This document shows, in pieces, positions 40,782 to 51,435 of a stretch of DNA of 64,000 bases. Source of the stretch: an uncultured Porphyromonadaceae bacterium (GTDB lineage: Bacteria; Bacteroidota; Bacteroidia; Bacteroidales; Muribaculaceae). A program made the translations under genes and the position numbers. The DNA is taken from positions 1 through 64,000 of the forward strand of contig CAMWSM010000001.1 in assembly GCA_947176915.1 (NCBI GenBank). Direction: 5' to 3'. The notes below the pieces were generated by a model. The model was given only the letters and a program-made list of their open reading frames with translations. It was not told the origin of the DNA and searched no databases. Positions within the stretch are counted from its first letter, which is position 1, and every line of letters starts with the position of its first letter.

Positions 40782-40840
40782 GCAATGTCTTTACTTTATG
40801 GCTCATTATAGCCGTTTTGGACTTTTTGTCGCTTAAGAAT

Positions 40841-40871
40841 TTTGCAATATTCCGTTTTTTGGTTAACTTTG
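40841..40871 (+). promoter_or_regulatory. carA (pyrimidine operon) promoter
   Basis: TTTG (40841-40844)-N19-TAACTTTG (40864-40871). Confidence 0.88.
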
Positions 40872-40888
40872 CACGCAAATTGAAGGAC

Positions 40889-41038
40889 ATGACGACATCA
40901 AATAACGGTCGATACTCGTTGGTTCTGCTAAACATGCAGTCTTTTAACGGAAGCATTTGCCATCCGGCATCTTCCTTTTTTGATATTTCAGGGCAACTCG
41001 TAGGAGGGTTGCCCTTTTTTGTATCCATACCTGAATGA
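40889..41038 (+). CDS. Putative carA leader peptide (49 aa) translated through the attenuator
   Basis: ATG 40889: MTTSNNGRYSLVLLNMQSFNGSICHPASSFFDISGQLVGGLPFFVSIPE; stop 18 bp past the T-tract. Confidence 0.6.
   Translation: MTTSNNGRYSLVLLNMQSFNGSICHPASSFFDISGQLVGGLPFFVSIPE
40949..40981 (+). other. Hairpin plus T6 tract (candidate RNA polymerase pause site) inside the carA leader
   Basis: GGAAGcattTGCCatccGGCAtCTTCC followed by TTTTTT. Confidence 0.6.
40991..41020 (+). terminator. Intrinsic terminator (attenuator) upstream of carA
   Basis: GGGCAAC-tcgtaggagg-GTTGCCC followed by TTTTTT. Confidence 0.88.
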
Positions 41039-41098
41039 TTAGTCTCACCTTCATGGTCCTCAGATTTTAAGAAAATAATCAATATACACTTTTACAAG

Positions 41099-42184
41099 AT
41101 GAAGCCTTACACAAAAAAACTCGTACTTGAAGACGGACGCGAATTTCCCGGATATGGATTCGCAGCCGATTCCGAAAGAGTGGGAGAATTGGTTTTCAAT
41201 ACGTCTATGGTGGGTTATCAGGAGATTCTTTCCGACCCCTCATACGCCGATCAGATTATTGTCATGACCTATCCCCTAATCGGCAACTACGGAATCACCG
41301 ATGAGGATTACGAAACAAAGTTCCCTTCTATCGGTGGTATGATTGTGAAGGAAAATAACGACTCGCCGTCAAACTTCCGCTACACCAAGACTCTGTCAGA
41401 GACTTTGGAAGAGAATGACATTCCCGCCATCAGCGGTATCGACACCCGTGCTTTAACCCGTATTTTACGCGATGCCAGAGGAATAAGGGCTATAATTACT
41501 GACATTGACACTCCGGTGGAAGAGGCAGTCAAAAAAATCAAGGCTGTAGAGCGACCCAAAAATCTTGTCAGTCGCGTAAGCTGCAAAAAACGTTGGTTCG
41601 CACGGACTACAGGCTATAAGTATGACATAGTCGCTATTGACTGCGGCATGAAATACAATATGGTCAGAAGCCTCAATGCTCATAACTGCAATGTTACGGT
41701 TGTGCCTTGGAACACCCCGGCCGAACAAATCCTTGCCTTTAATCCTGACGGTGTGCTGATCTCCAATGGTCCGGGTTCTCCGGAAGACGTGCCCGAAGTG
41801 GCGGAGACAATACGAAATCTGCGAGGGAAAGTGCCTATGTTCGGCATTTGCCTCGGCCATCAACTGATAGCATTAGCCTACGGAGCTAAAATTGTGCCTA
41901 TCAACCCCGGACACAGAGGAGGCAACCATCCCGTAAAGGACCTGACAAATGGGAAAGTGCTGATCACAGCTCAGAACCACGGTTATGCCGTTGATGCCGA
42001 TTCTGTAAAAGATACTCCTCTGGAGATCACTCATATCAATCTTCTTGACAATACGGTGGAGGGTTGCCGCTGTGTGGCTGATAAAGTGATGTCCGTACAA
42101 TTCCATCCGGAAAGTGCTCCGGGTCCGCAAGACTCAATACATCTTTTTGAAAACTTCATAGAGCTCATTCCTTCCTCAAAATAA
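41099..42184 (+). CDS. carA: Carbamoyl-phosphate synthase small subunit
   Basis: FNTSMVGYQEILSDPSY, GICLGHQLIALAYGA motifs. Confidence 0.97.
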   Translation: MKPYTKKLVLEDGREFPGYGFAADSERVGELVFNTSMVGYQEILSDPSYADQIIVMTYPLIGNYGITDEDYETKFPSIGGMIVKENNDSPSNFRYTKTLSETLEENDIPAISGIDTRALTRILRDARGIRAIITDIDTPVEEAVKKIKAVERPKNLVSRVSCKKRWFARTTGYKYDIVAIDCGMKYNMVRSLNAHNCNVTVVPWNTPAEQILAFNPDGVLISNGPGSPEDVPEVAETIRNLRGKVPMFGICLGHQLIALAYGAKIVPINPGHRGGNHPVKDLTNGKVLITAQNHGYAVDADSVKDTPLEITHINLLDNTVEGCRCVADKVMSVQFHPESAPGPQDSIHLFENFIELIPSSK

Positions 42185-42219
42185 ATCCTGATAATTCTCC
42201 TCTCATATTACTTAAGATT

Positions 42220-45200
42220 ATGCCGAAACGTACAGATATAAAAAAAGTGATGGTGATTGGTAGCGGTCCTATCGTGGTAGGGCAAGCTGCCGAGTTTGAC
42301 TACGCAGGCACTCAGGCTTGCACAGCCCTTAAAGAGGAGGGTTATGAAGTAGTGCTCGTCAACTCCAATCCAGCCACAATAATGACTGACCCCGAGATTG
42401 CCCATAAGGTGTATATGGAGCCTCTCACCCTCGAATATGTTGCAAAGATTGTCAGATATGAGCGTCCGGATGCTATCGTGCCCGGACTTGGCGGACAGAC
42501 CGGCCTTAATCTTGCCGTGCAGCTTGCAAAGAAAGGGGTGCTGGAAGAGTGTGGAGTGGAAATTCTCGGTACCTCTTTCGATAGTATAGAGCGTGCTGAA
42601 GACCGTGAGCTTTTTAAGGAATTATGCGAAAGTATAGGTGAGCCGGTGCTCCCCAGTGACGTTGCGACAAGCATTGACCATGCAGCGGAAATAGCGGCGA
42701 AGATAGGCTATCCGGTAATCCTGCGTCCGGCATTCACTCTCGGAGGAACCGGCGGAGGATTTGCCGACAATGAAAAGGAACTGCGCGAGATGATGCGCAC
42801 TGCCCTCGAGCTTTCCCCGGTGCATCAGGTGCTTGTCGAGAAGAGCATAAAAGGATTTAAGGAGATAGAATTTGAGGTGATGCGCGATGCCAACGACACG
42901 GTGATCGCTATATGCTCCATGGAGAATCTTGATCCCGTTGGAGTCCACACAGGCGACTCTATTGTTGTTGCCCCTGCCCAGACCCTTTCCAATAAGGAAT
43001 ATCAGCTTCTTCGCGACAGTGCTCTCAAGCTCATCCGCGCTCTAAAAATTGAAGGGGGATGTAACGTTCAGTTTGCCCTTGACCCCCTGTCGTTTGACTA
43101 TTACCTTATTGAAGTAAACCCACGTGTGTCGCGCTCCTCCGCACTTGCCTCCAAAGCATCCGGTTATCCTATCGCACGTGTAAGCGCAAAGATCGCGGTC
43201 GGACTTCATCTCGACGAAATAGATCTCGGGCATATTCCGGCAAGTTTTGAGCCGACGCTCGATTATGTGGTTACCAAAATAGCCCGTTTCCCTTTCGACA
43301 AGTTTGCAGATGCTTCCAATGAACTTGGCACTCAGATGAAAGCTACCGGCGAAGTGATGAGCATAGGGCGCACAATGGAGGAATCTCTCCTGAAAGCCAT
43401 ACGTTCCCTTGAAACCGGAGTATGTCATATCCATAATAAAAAATTCGATGACATGCACACCAGGGAGATGCTCGACTATATCCGTCATGCCACAGACGAC
43501 CGTATATATGCGCTTGCAGAGCTTATGCGTCGTGATGTGGATGCCGGAATCATATATAATCGCACAAAAATAGATATGTTCTTCCTCGACAAGATCAAGA
43601 ACATTGTGGATTATGAGAAGACTCTTCGGGATAATCCTCTTGACCTTGATATTCTCAAAGAGGCAAAGGAGATCGGGTTCAGCGATAAATTCATCGGTCA
43701 GCTCTGGGATAAGAGTGAAGCTGAGATATATCTGATGCGGAAAGAGGCGGCCATTCGTCCCGTCTATAAGATGATAGACTCTTGCGGAGCCGAATTTCAC
43801 GCCACCACCAATTACTTCTATTCCACATACGACGGTGAAAACGAATCTCTCCCTTCGGAGCGCAAGAAGATAGTCGTGCTTGGTTCAGGACCAATCCGCA
43901 TCGGCCAAGGTGTTGAATTTGATTATTCCACCGTACACGCCATCTGGACTATCCGCCAAGCCGGTTATGAGGCTATTGTAATCAACAATAACCCTGAGAC
44001 TGTCTCTACCGATCACACTACGGGAGATAAACTATATTTTGATCCCCTGACGGTAGAGGATGTAATGAATGTCCTGGATCTTGAAAAGCCCGTCGGAGTA
44101 ATTGTATCGCTGGGCGGACAGACAGCCATCAATCTTGCCGAACCGCTTGCGGCACTTGGCGCCCCGATTATCGGCACAGGCATCGAGGCGATACGGAACG
44201 CCGAAGACCGCGGATGTTTCGAGGCTATTATGGAGAAGCTCGGGATTCCACAGCCGGAAGGGGTGGCTGTAACCCATATCGAGGATGGGGTAAAAGCAGC
44301 TGCCAGAATAGGCTATCCCGTGCTCGTACGACCCAGCTATGTGCTTGGCGGAAGAGCCATGCAGATTGTGAGCAACGAGGAGCAACTGCGTCATTACCTT
44401 CATACGGCAGTTGAGATTAATGTAGAGCATCCCGTCCTGGTTGATAAGTATATCATGGGAAAGGAGCTTGAAGTGGATGCCGTATGCGACGGGGATAATG
44501 TCTTTGTGCCCGGCATAATGGAACATGTGGAGCATACCGGCGTTCACTCAGGCGACTCCATAAGCGTCTATCCCACTTTCAGCGTGTCTCAACAGGTAAA
44601 GGATAAGATTCTTGACTATACCGTGCGTTTGGGCAAGGAAATAGGCATTATAGGTCTTTACAACATCCAGTTTATTGTAGATTCAAAAGATGATGTCTAT
44701 GTTATTGAGGTCAACCCTCGCTCTTCAAGAACGGTTCCTTTCCTATCGAAAGCCACCGGAGTTCATCTTGCCGACATAGCCACACGTGTCATGCTCGGAC
44801 ATTCCCTGCGTGAACAGGGCATAGATATCCTTTATCCGGAGGAGAAGAAAAGATGGTTTGTCAAGACTCCGGCATTCTCTTTCTCAAAGCTTCGGGGAAT
44901 GGACTCCTATCTCTCTCCGGAAATGAAATCCACCGGTGAGGCAATAGGATATGACAAATCGCTGAAACGTGCCCTCTATAAGTCTCTTCAGGCTTCCGGA
45001 ATGACGGTTGCCAACTATGGGACAATACTGGTTACAATCGGTGATTCCGACAAGCAGCGTGCCCTCCCTCTAATACGTAGGTTCTATCAGCTTGGATTCA
45101 ATGTGGAGGCAACCCGGGGAACTACCAACTTCCTTCGTGCAAACGGCATCCGAACCCGTCTCCTTCAGAAACTGAGCGAGGGGAGCGACGACATAATGAA

Positions 45201-45405
45201 TTCCCTTCGTCAGGGACACGTCAACTATGTCATCAACACTATGGAACTGGCTGCCGATCATTCACACCGAGACGGATTCTACATACGACGTACTGCCGTA
45301 GATAATAATATTACAGTCTTTACTTCGCTCGAAACCGTGGAAGTGCTTCTGGATGTGCTCGAAGATATTACCATGAAGGTCTCCACAATAGATGCTGACG
45401 ACTGA
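42220..45405 (+). CDS. carB: Carbamoyl-phosphate synthase large subunit
   Basis: Duplicated ATP-grasp halves; VIGSGPIVVGQAAEFDY, VLGSGPIRIGQGVEFDY. Confidence 0.98.
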   Translation: MPKRTDIKKVMVIGSGPIVVGQAAEFDYAGTQACTALKEEGYEVVLVNSNPATIMTDPEIAHKVYMEPLTLEYVAKIVRYERPDAIVPGLGGQTGLNLAVQLAKKGVLEECGVEILGTSFDSIERAEDRELFKELCESIGEPVLPSDVATSIDHAAEIAAKIGYPVILRPAFTLGGTGGGFADNEKELREMMRTALELSPVHQVLVEKSIKGFKEIEFEVMRDANDTVIAICSMENLDPVGVHTGDSIVVAPAQTLSNKEYQLLRDSALKLIRALKIEGGCNVQFALDPLSFDYYLIEVNPRVSRSSALASKASGYPIARVSAKIAVGLHLDEIDLGHIPASFEPTLDYVVTKIARFPFDKFADASNELGTQMKATGEVMSIGRTMEESLLKAIRSLETGVCHIHNKKFDDMHTREMLDYIRHATDDRIYALAELMRRDVDAGIIYNRTKIDMFFLDKIKNIVDYEKTLRDNPLDLDILKEAKEIGFSDKFIGQLWDKSEAEIYLMRKEAAIRPVYKMIDSCGAEFHATTNYFYSTYDGENESLPSERKKIVVLGSGPIRIGQGVEFDYSTVHAIWTIRQAGYEAIVINNNPETVSTDHTTGDKLYFDPLTVEDVMNVLDLEKPVGVIVSLGGQTAINLAEPLAALGAPIIGTGIEAIRNAEDRGCFEAIMEKLGIPQPEGVAVTHIEDGVKAAARIGYPVLVRPSYVLGGRAMQIVSNEEQLRHYLHTAVEINVEHPVLVDKYIMGKELEVDAVCDGDNVFVPGIMEHVEHTGVHSGDSISVYPTFSVSQQVKDKILDYTVRLGKEIGIIGLYNIQFIVDSKDDVYVIEVNPRSSRTVPFLSKATGVHLADIATRVMLGHSLREQGIDILYPEEKKRWFVKTPAFSFSKLRGMDSYLSPEMKSTGEAIGYDKSLKRALYKSLQASGMTVANYGTILVTIGDSDKQRALPLIRRFYQLGFNVEATRGTTNFLRANGIRTRLLQKLSEGSDDIMNSLRQGHVNYVINTMELAADHSHRDGFYIRRTAVDNNITVFTSLETVEVLLDVLEDITMKVSTIDADD

Positions 45406-45442
45406 CTGGCTGACGATTAATTAACTGCAAACCGTTCAACAG

Positions 45443-46198
45443 ATGACTAAAATACAAAACCTGTATAAAGTGGTGAGCAACCGACGGCTTACCCACAAGA
45501 CCTGGGTAATGACTCTGCGTGGCGACACCCAAGCCATATCCGCTCCCGGACAATTCGTAAATGTAGCAATTCCGGGTAAATATCTTCGTCGCCCTATCTC
45601 TATATGCGACTTCTCTCACGAAAGGGGGGAGATTGTGCTCCTTTACGATGTAGTGGGAGAAGGCACAAAAGCGATGAGTGAAATGAATGAGGGATTTAGT
45701 GTCGACATGCTCGTTGGACTCGGAAACGGGTTCTCGACCTCCTCGGTTGGCTCACGTCCTCTCCTGCTGGGGGGTGGCATCGGAACAGCCCCCCTATTGA
45801 ATCTGGGACGCGCCCTTGTGCGCACGGGGAAACAGCCGATCGCTATTCTGGGATACAACACGTCTGCCGACAGTTTCGGAATGGATCGCTGGTTTGAGGA
45901 AATTGGCGTTGAAGCTTATATTGCCACGGTTGATGGCTCGATGGGGACAAAAGGTTTTGTAACTGATGTCATCCGGCGTTTTGATATTGAGGGTGATTAC
46001 TTCCATGCATGCGGTCCGATGCCTATGCTCCGCGCTCTATGCACCTCTCTTGAAATTCCGGGAGAAGTGAGTATTGAAAGCCGCATGGGATGCGGATTCG
46101 GAGCCTGCGTGTGCTGTTCGGTTGAAACTCGCGATGGCGTGAAGAGAATTTGTAAGGAAGGACCTGTATTCAGAAAGGAGGAACTGATATGGAAATGA
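45443..46198 (+). CDS. pyrK: Dihydroorotate dehydrogenase electron transfer subunit
   Basis: RPISICDF, GGGIGTAPLL, CGFGACVCCSVET Fe-S motif. Confidence 0.95.
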   Translation: MTKIQNLYKVVSNRRLTHKTWVMTLRGDTQAISAPGQFVNVAIPGKYLRRPISICDFSHERGEIVLLYDVVGEGTKAMSEMNEGFSVDMLVGLGNGFSTSSVGSRPLLLGGGIGTAPLLNLGRALVRTGKQPIAILGYNTSADSFGMDRWFEEIGVEAYIATVDGSMGTKGFVTDVIRRFDIEGDYFHACGPMPMLRALCTSLEIPGEVSIESRMGCGFGACVCCSVETRDGVKRICKEGPVFRKEELIWK

Positions 46199-47103
46199 AG
46201 AATATGAAAGTATCCCTCAGCGGAGTCGAGCTGCAAAATCCTGTTATCCCGGCTTCCGGTTGCTTCGGTTTCGGATATGGCATGGCAGAGTATTATGACA
46301 TTGATATTCTCGGCTCCATATCATTCAAAGGCACCACCCGGGAAGCACGTTTCGGAAATCCTCTGCCCCGTGTGGCTGAGTGTGCCGCAGGTCTTATAAA
46401 CTCAGTAGGACTCCAGAATCCCGGCATTGATGAAGTTATTGCCGAAGAGCTTCCCAAGATGAGGAAGGTTTTCCACCAGCCTATCATTGCCAATATAAGC
46501 GGCTTCTCTATTGATGAGTATGTGGAGTGTTGCGAAAAGATTGACAAGGAGGAACAGGTGGCAATCATCGAACTCAATGTCAGCTGTCCCAATGTTCATG
46601 GAGGAGGGATGGCTTTCGGCACCTGCGCCTCTTCAGTGGGGGAAGTTGTAAAAGAGGTGAAGAAAGTGGCATCCAAACCCCTCTATGTAAAACTCTCCCC
46701 TAATGTTACAGATATTGTCGCTATCGGGAATGCCGCGGTTGAGGCGGGAGCCGACGGACTCTGCTTGATCAACACTCTTCTCGGAATGCGCATTGACATA
46801 AAGACGCGCCGTCCGGTGGTTGCAAACCGTATGGGAGGCTTTTCAGGTCCGGCAGTCTTTCCGATTGCCGTCCGCATGGTGAATCAGGTGGCTCATGCCT
46901 GCGGCGTGCCTGTCATAGGGTGCGGAGGTGTCTCCTCTGCTGAAGATGTCGTTGAAATGATGATGGCCGGGGCAACTGCAGTAGAAGTCGGAGCAGCAAA
47001 CCTTGTCAACCCATACGCTTGTAAGGAAATCGTAGAAAATCTTCCTGACGTGATGAATAGACTTGGCATTCATGCTCTGTCGGAAATTATCGGAATAGTG
47101 TAA
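46189..47103 (+). CDS. pyrD: Dihydroorotate dehydrogenase catalytic subunit
   Basis: NPVIPASGCFGFG, ELNVSCPNVHGGGMAFG, GCGGVSSAEDV. Confidence 0.96.
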   Translation: MEMKNMKVSLSGVELQNPVIPASGCFGFGYGMAEYYDIDILGSISFKGTTREARFGNPLPRVAECAAGLINSVGLQNPGIDEVIAEELPKMRKVFHQPIIANISGFSIDEYVECCEKIDKEEQVAIIELNVSCPNVHGGGMAFGTCASSVGEVVKEVKKVASKPLYVKLSPNVTDIVAIGNAAVEAGADGLCLINTLLGMRIDIKTRRPVVANRMGGFSGPAVFPIAVRMVNQVAHACGVPVIGCGGVSSAEDVVEMMMAGATAVEVGAANLVNPYACKEIVENLPDVMNRLGIHALSEIIGIV

Positions 47104-47200
47104 TTTACACTACTCTCTTTCCGTTATAATAACAGGATTAAAAGTGAATTATAACGATAAAGCATGATAAATCCCAATCACTGTATTTTTCAATCCCCAT

Positions 47201-47228
47201 TTTCAATTTTCAACTTTCAATTTTCAAT
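47201..47228. repeat. 7-bp tandem repeats x4 in pyrD-pyrF spacer
   Basis: tttcaat-tttcaac-tttcaat-tttcaat. Confidence 0.9.
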
Positions 47229-47234
47229 TTATAT

Positions 47235-47942
47235 ATGGCTAAAGATGTAATTATTGCCTGCGATTTCGGCTCTGCCGAGGATTGTCTCGCATTTCTTGAT
47301 AAATTCAAAGACGAGGAAAGAAAACCTTTCCTCAAAATAGGCATGGAACTTTTCTATGCCGCCGGTCCGGAAATAGTGAAGGAACTTAAAAAGCGGGGAT
47401 TCAAGATTTTTCTTGACCTCAAGCTTCACGATATACCCAACACGGTAAAGAAAGCCATGAAGGTGCTCTCCGGACTGGATGTGGACATGGTCAATGTTCA
47501 CGCCGCAGGCACTGTGGAAATGATGAAAGCCGCTCTTGAAGGTCTGACACGCCCCGATGGAAGCCGCCCGCTCCTTATAGCTGTAACACAACTCACGTCC
47601 ACTTCTGAAAAGGCAATGCGCGAACAGCTCCTCATTGACGCCACTATCAACGACACCATAGCAAAATACGCTCAGAACGCGAAGGAGGCTGGTCTTGACG
47701 GAGTGGTATGCTCTCCCCTCGAATCTGCTTTGGTCAAGGAGGCTTGTGGCAAAGATTTCATGACAATCACTCCGGGAATCCGTTTCGCCGACTCAAAGGC
47801 TGACGACCAGGTGCGCATCACTGACCCTGCCCGTGCCCGCGAGATTGGCTCAGATTATATAGTGGTGGGCCGTCCCATCACAGCAGCCGAAGATCCCGTC
47901 GCTGCCTACCGCCGCTGCGTCCGCGACTTCCTCGCCCTCTAA
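47235..47942 (+). CDS. pyrF: Orotidine-5'-phosphate decarboxylase
   Basis: [28 protein letters not shown] motifs. Confidence 0.97.
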   Translation: MAKDVIIACDFGSAEDCLAFLDKFKDEERKPFLKIGMELFYAAGPEIVKELKKRGFKIFLDLKLHDIPNTVKKAMKVLSGLDVDMVNVHAAGTVEMMKAALEGLTRPDGSRPLLIAVTQLTSTSEKAMREQLLIDATINDTIAKYAQNAKEAGLDGVVCSPLESALVKEACGKDFMTITPGIRFADSKADDQVRITDPARAREIGSDYIVVGRPITAAEDPVAAYRRCVRDFLAL

Positions 47943-47981
47943 TTAGACCCAAGATCAGATATTAATATAATTCAATTTCTC

Positions 47982-48023
47982 GAGCCTCGGGCCTTGAGCC
48001 TTGAGCCTCGAACCTAACACCTA
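47982..48023. repeat. 7-bp degenerate tandem repeats x6 in pyrF-pyrE spacer
   Basis: gagcctc-gggcctt-gagcctt-gagcctc-gaaccta-acaccta. Confidence 0.9.
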
Positions 48024-48027
48024 AACT

Positions 48028-48663
48028 ATGGATACTGCAAAAAAAGTAGCAGCCGAACTTCTCGGCATCAAGGCTGTCTTCCTCAGCCCCGCCAATCCCT
48101 TCACCTGGGCAAGCGGTATAAAAAGCCCTATATATTGCGATAATCGTCTTATTTTGACTGCTCCTAAAGCGCGTAAAGTGGTTGAGGAGGCTATCGCCGC
48201 CACCGTTAAAGAAAAATTCCCGAAGGCTGAGGTGCTTATGGGAACATCCACCGCCGGAATCGCTCATGCCGCGATAGCCGCCTGGATTCTTGATATGCCT
48301 ATGGGATATGTGCGCAGCGGCAATAAAGACCACGGTCGAGGAAACCGTATAGAAGGTAAACTTGAAAAAGGACAGAAAGTGGTCGTTATCGAAGACCTTA
48401 TCTCCACAGCCGGAAGCTGCATTGAAGTTGTTGAGGCTCTCCGTGAAGCCGGTGCCGATGTGCTGGGGGTTGTCAGTATTTTTACTTACGGAATGCAGAA
48501 AGGGCTCGACCGTCTTGAGGCTGCCGGGGTAATAAACTATTCCCTCTCCAATTTCAATACTCTCTGCGAAGTAGCCGTTGAAGAGAAGTATATCACTCCT
48601 GAGGAGGAGATTAAGCTCAAGAAGTTTATGGCAAATCCCTCTGATGAATCCTGGATGGCATGA
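48028..48663 (+). CDS. pyrE: Orotate phosphoribosyltransferase
   Basis: [26 protein letters not shown]-binding motif. Confidence 0.97.
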   Translation: MDTAKKVAAELLGIKAVFLSPANPFTWASGIKSPIYCDNRLILTAPKARKVVEEAIAATVKEKFPKAEVLMGTSTAGIAHAAIAAWILDMPMGYVRSGNKDHGRGNRIEGKLEKGQKVVVIEDLISTAGSCIEVVEALREAGADVLGVVSIFTYGMQKGLDRLEAAGVINYSLSNFNTLCEVAVEEKYITPEEEIKLKKFMANPSDESWMA

Positions 48664-49748
48664 AACACCTGATAGACCCTACCGACCTCTCCAAAGAGGA
48701 ACTTGAGGAGATAATTGACCTTGCTCTCGACATTATCGACAACAGGGAGAAATATTCCGAAACATGCAAGGGGAAAAAGCTTGCAACTCTTTTTTATGAA
48801 CCCTCCACACGCACACGCCTGAGTTTCACAGCAGCCATGATGGAATTGGGAGGAAACGTGCTTGGTTTCTCTGATGCAAAAAACTCCTCCGTCAGCAAAG
48901 GTGAAACTTGCGCCGATACCACCAAAGTAATCAATTGCTTCGCAGATATTATCGCAATGCGTCATTTTGAGGAGGGCGCAGCTACTGTTTCCGCCATGAA
49001 TTCCAATATTCCGGTCATCAACGCCGGCGACGGCAGCCATAGCCATCCCACCCAGACACTCACCGACCTTCTCACAATCCGTCGTGAAATCGGACACTTC
49101 GACAACATCACCATCGGTTTCTGCGGCGACCTTAAGTTTGGACGTACGGTTCATTCTCTCATAAAGGCACTTTCCCGCTATCCCGGTGTAAAGGTCGTTC
49201 TGATTGCTCCGGAACAACTCCGCCTCCCCGACTATATGAAAGAGGAGGTATGCGACCGCTACGGGGTTGACTATCGTGAAGTCGACACTATGGAGGAAGT
49301 GATGGGCGAGCTCGATGTCCTCTATATGACACGTGTGCAGAAAGAGCGTTTCTTCGATGAAGATGAGTATGACCGCGTAAAGGATTTCTTTATCCTTGAC
49401 TCTGAAAAGCTCAAGCTCGCCCGTCCCGAGATGCGCATTCTCCATCCCCTCCCCCGTGTAAATGAAATCACGGTGGATGTAGACGCAGACCCACGAGCTG
49501 CCTACTTCCGTCAGGTAGAAAATGGCAAGTTCGTGCGTATGGCTCTCATCGTCAAACTCCTTGAATGGGCAAAGGATCCATCCAAAACAACAAAACTCGT
49601 TCCGGACGATGCCATCCGAGGCAAATTTATCTGTCGCAATAAACGGTGCATCTCAAATATGGAAGTTGGGGTCGAAAGTCTTTTCCGCCCTGCTCACGAT
49701 TCCTCAGGAGGCTACCGATGCGTCTACTGTGAGTCAAAACCGAAATAA
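48660..49748 (+). CDS. pyrB: Aspartate carbamoyltransferase catalytic chain fused to a PyrI-like zinc ribbon
   Basis: [36 protein letters not shown]-terminal CRNKRC...CVYC zinc-ribbon. Confidence 0.95.
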   Translation: MKHLIDPTDLSKEELEEIIDLALDIIDNREKYSETCKGKKLATLFYEPSTRTRLSFTAAMMELGGNVLGFSDAKNSSVSKGETCADTTKVINCFADIIAMRHFEEGAATVSAMNSNIPVINAGDGSHSHPTQTLTDLLTIRREIGHFDNITIGFCGDLKFGRTVHSLIKALSRYPGVKVVLIAPEQLRLPDYMKEEVCDRYGVDYREVDTMEEVMGELDVLYMTRVQKERFFDEDEYDRVKDFFILDSEKLKLARPEMRILHPLPRVNEITVDVDADPRAAYFRQVENGKFVRMALIVKLLEWAKDPSKTTKLVPDDAIRGKFICRNKRCISNMEVGVESLFRPAHDSSGGYRCVYCESKPK

Positions 49749-49769
49749 ACTTTGTCATGTATATAGTTT

Positions 49770-49806
49770 ACAGACTCAGCAAGAACAATTGCTGAGTCTG
49801 TATTTT
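49770..49806 (+). terminator. Terminator at the end of the pyr operon
   Basis: ACAGACTCAGCAA-gaacaa-TTGCTGAGTCTGT followed by ATTTT. Confidence 0.88.
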
Positions 49807-49992
49807 AATTTTGCCTCCAATGCCTCGCTTGCTGCCGTCAACATCACCCAGATGCTCAGGAAGAAGACAAAGAAGCTTTTCTCTATTGGTCAAATTTATG
49901 TGTCAGATAGAGGCACAACGAATCTATAAAAATTACTTCATTGTCCTAATACCCACCTTTTCTGTTCTTTCTATCCTATAATATGCTTTTGT

Positions 49993-50023
49993 TTTGCATT
50001 TCCACCTTTTATTCCTACCTTTG
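49993..50023 (+). promoter_or_regulatory. Promoter of RND efflux operon
   Basis: TTTG (49993-49996)-N19-TACCTTTG (50016-50023). Confidence 0.8.
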
Positions 50024-50085
50024 TCGTTTGAATATTTCTCCTCAACTCCTCTCTTTTTGAAGTATTCCTGACATCATTATTTATT

Positions 50086-51429
50086 TTGTTTACAATGAGA
50101 TTCTTACTCAAACTCATTTCTCCTGTCCTCCTCATGGCGTGGTCGATACCCATGTCGGGGGCTGAGATTCCTGACACACTTCGCCTCTCGAAAAAGGAGT
50201 GTCTGACAATTGCACTTCAGGATAATCCTACAGTTAAAGTGGCAGATCTCGAAGTTAAAAAAATGGATTATGCAAAAAAGGAGGTCATAGGATCCCTTTT
50301 TCCCTCCATCGACTTCTCCCTATCCTATCAGCGGTCGATTGAATTGCAGTCGATGAGCATGAATATGGGTGGACAGACCAATACTATAAAGATGGGAACC
50401 GACAATAACTGGAACACCGGCTTCTCAGCCTCCATGCCAATCATCAACGCATCTTTATGGAAATCAATCCACATCTCCGACACTCAGATTCTTGCTACAC
50501 TCGAACAGGCACGAGGTTCAAGAATTGACCTCATCAACAGCATCAACAAGGCATATTATGCCCTTCTCCTTGCAATAGAATCGCGTGATGTCGTAAAACA
50601 GAATTACGATATTGCAAAAATGAATGCGGATATCTTTAAGAAACAGTTTGAGCAAGGCACTGCATCCGAATATGATGTGCTCCGCTCCTCTGTGCAGGTA
50701 ACAAACATCGAGCCGGAACTGCTTCAGGCAGATATCGCCATCCGGCAATGCCAGCTGCAGTTGAAAGTGCTTATGGGGATAGATTCCACTGTGGAGATTT
50801 TGCCCAACATAAGGCTCAGTGAACTGAAACAGGAAATGTATGGACTCCCGGAGGGTTTCAAAAAGGATATCTCGGATAATACCAATCTGCGCTACCTTGA
50901 CTTAAACAAGAAGATGCTTCAACAGAATGTCGCTCTTCATAAACTTGCATGGCTCCCTACTCTGGGTGCCCAGTTCAATATCAACTGGAACGCAATGTCT
51001 AATGGGAATGCGCTGCGCAATCAGACTTTCAACCCTTACAGCAACGTAGCGCTTGCCTTGAGCCTACCCATCTTCTCAGGGGGCAGAAAGCTCTACGCCC
51101 TGCGCCAGGCGGAAGTGCAGCTGAAAGAGATGAATTTCCAGCGTGAGAATCTTGTCAATTCCCTTAATATGCAAATTGATCTTGCCATTGACAACATCAA
51201 CAGGCAAGTGCGTCAGATTGCAGCAAGCGAAGAGGGCATGAAGCAGGCTGAGAAAGCCTATCAGATCATGCAGAAAAGCTTCGAAATCGGTGCTGCGACA
51301 TATCTTAATCTCAGGGATAGCGAACTTGCTAACACATCAGCTCGTCTCGCCTATCTCCAGTCTATCTATAATTATCTTATCTCAACAAGTGAACTTGATG
51401 CCCTCCTCGGGAATGAAGAAATAAAATAA
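50086..51429 (+). CDS. TolC-family outer membrane efflux protein
   Basis: Outer-membrane efflux protein pattern; first of a three-gene RND operon. Confidence 0.92.
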   Translation: MFTMRFLLKLISPVLLMAWSIPMSGAEIPDTLRLSKKECLTIALQDNPTVKVADLEVKKMDYAKKEVIGSLFPSIDFSLSYQRSIELQSMSMNMGGQTNTIKMGTDNNWNTGFSASMPIINASLWKSIHISDTQILATLEQARGSRIDLINSINKAYYALLLAIESRDVVKQNYDIAKMNADIFKKQFEQGTASEYDVLRSSVQVTNIEPELLQADIAIRQCQLQLKVLMGIDSTVEILPNIRLSELKQEMYGLPEGFKKDISDNTNLRYLDLNKKMLQQNVALHKLAWLPTLGAQFNINWNAMSNGNALRNQTFNPYSNVALALSLPIFSGGRKLYALRQAEVQLKEMNFQRENLVNSLNMQIDLAIDNINRQVRQIAASEEGMKQAEKAYQIMQKSFEIGAATYLNLRDSELANTSARLAYLQSIYNYLISTSELDALLGNEEIK

Positions 51430-51435
51430 ACAGTC

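Noticed and set aside
43042-43800. 252-aa minus-strand ORF opposite carB, and similar ORFs opposite pyr, trp and pur genes
   Set aside because: These are antisense shadows of conserved enzymes; no ribosome-binding context or known motifs.
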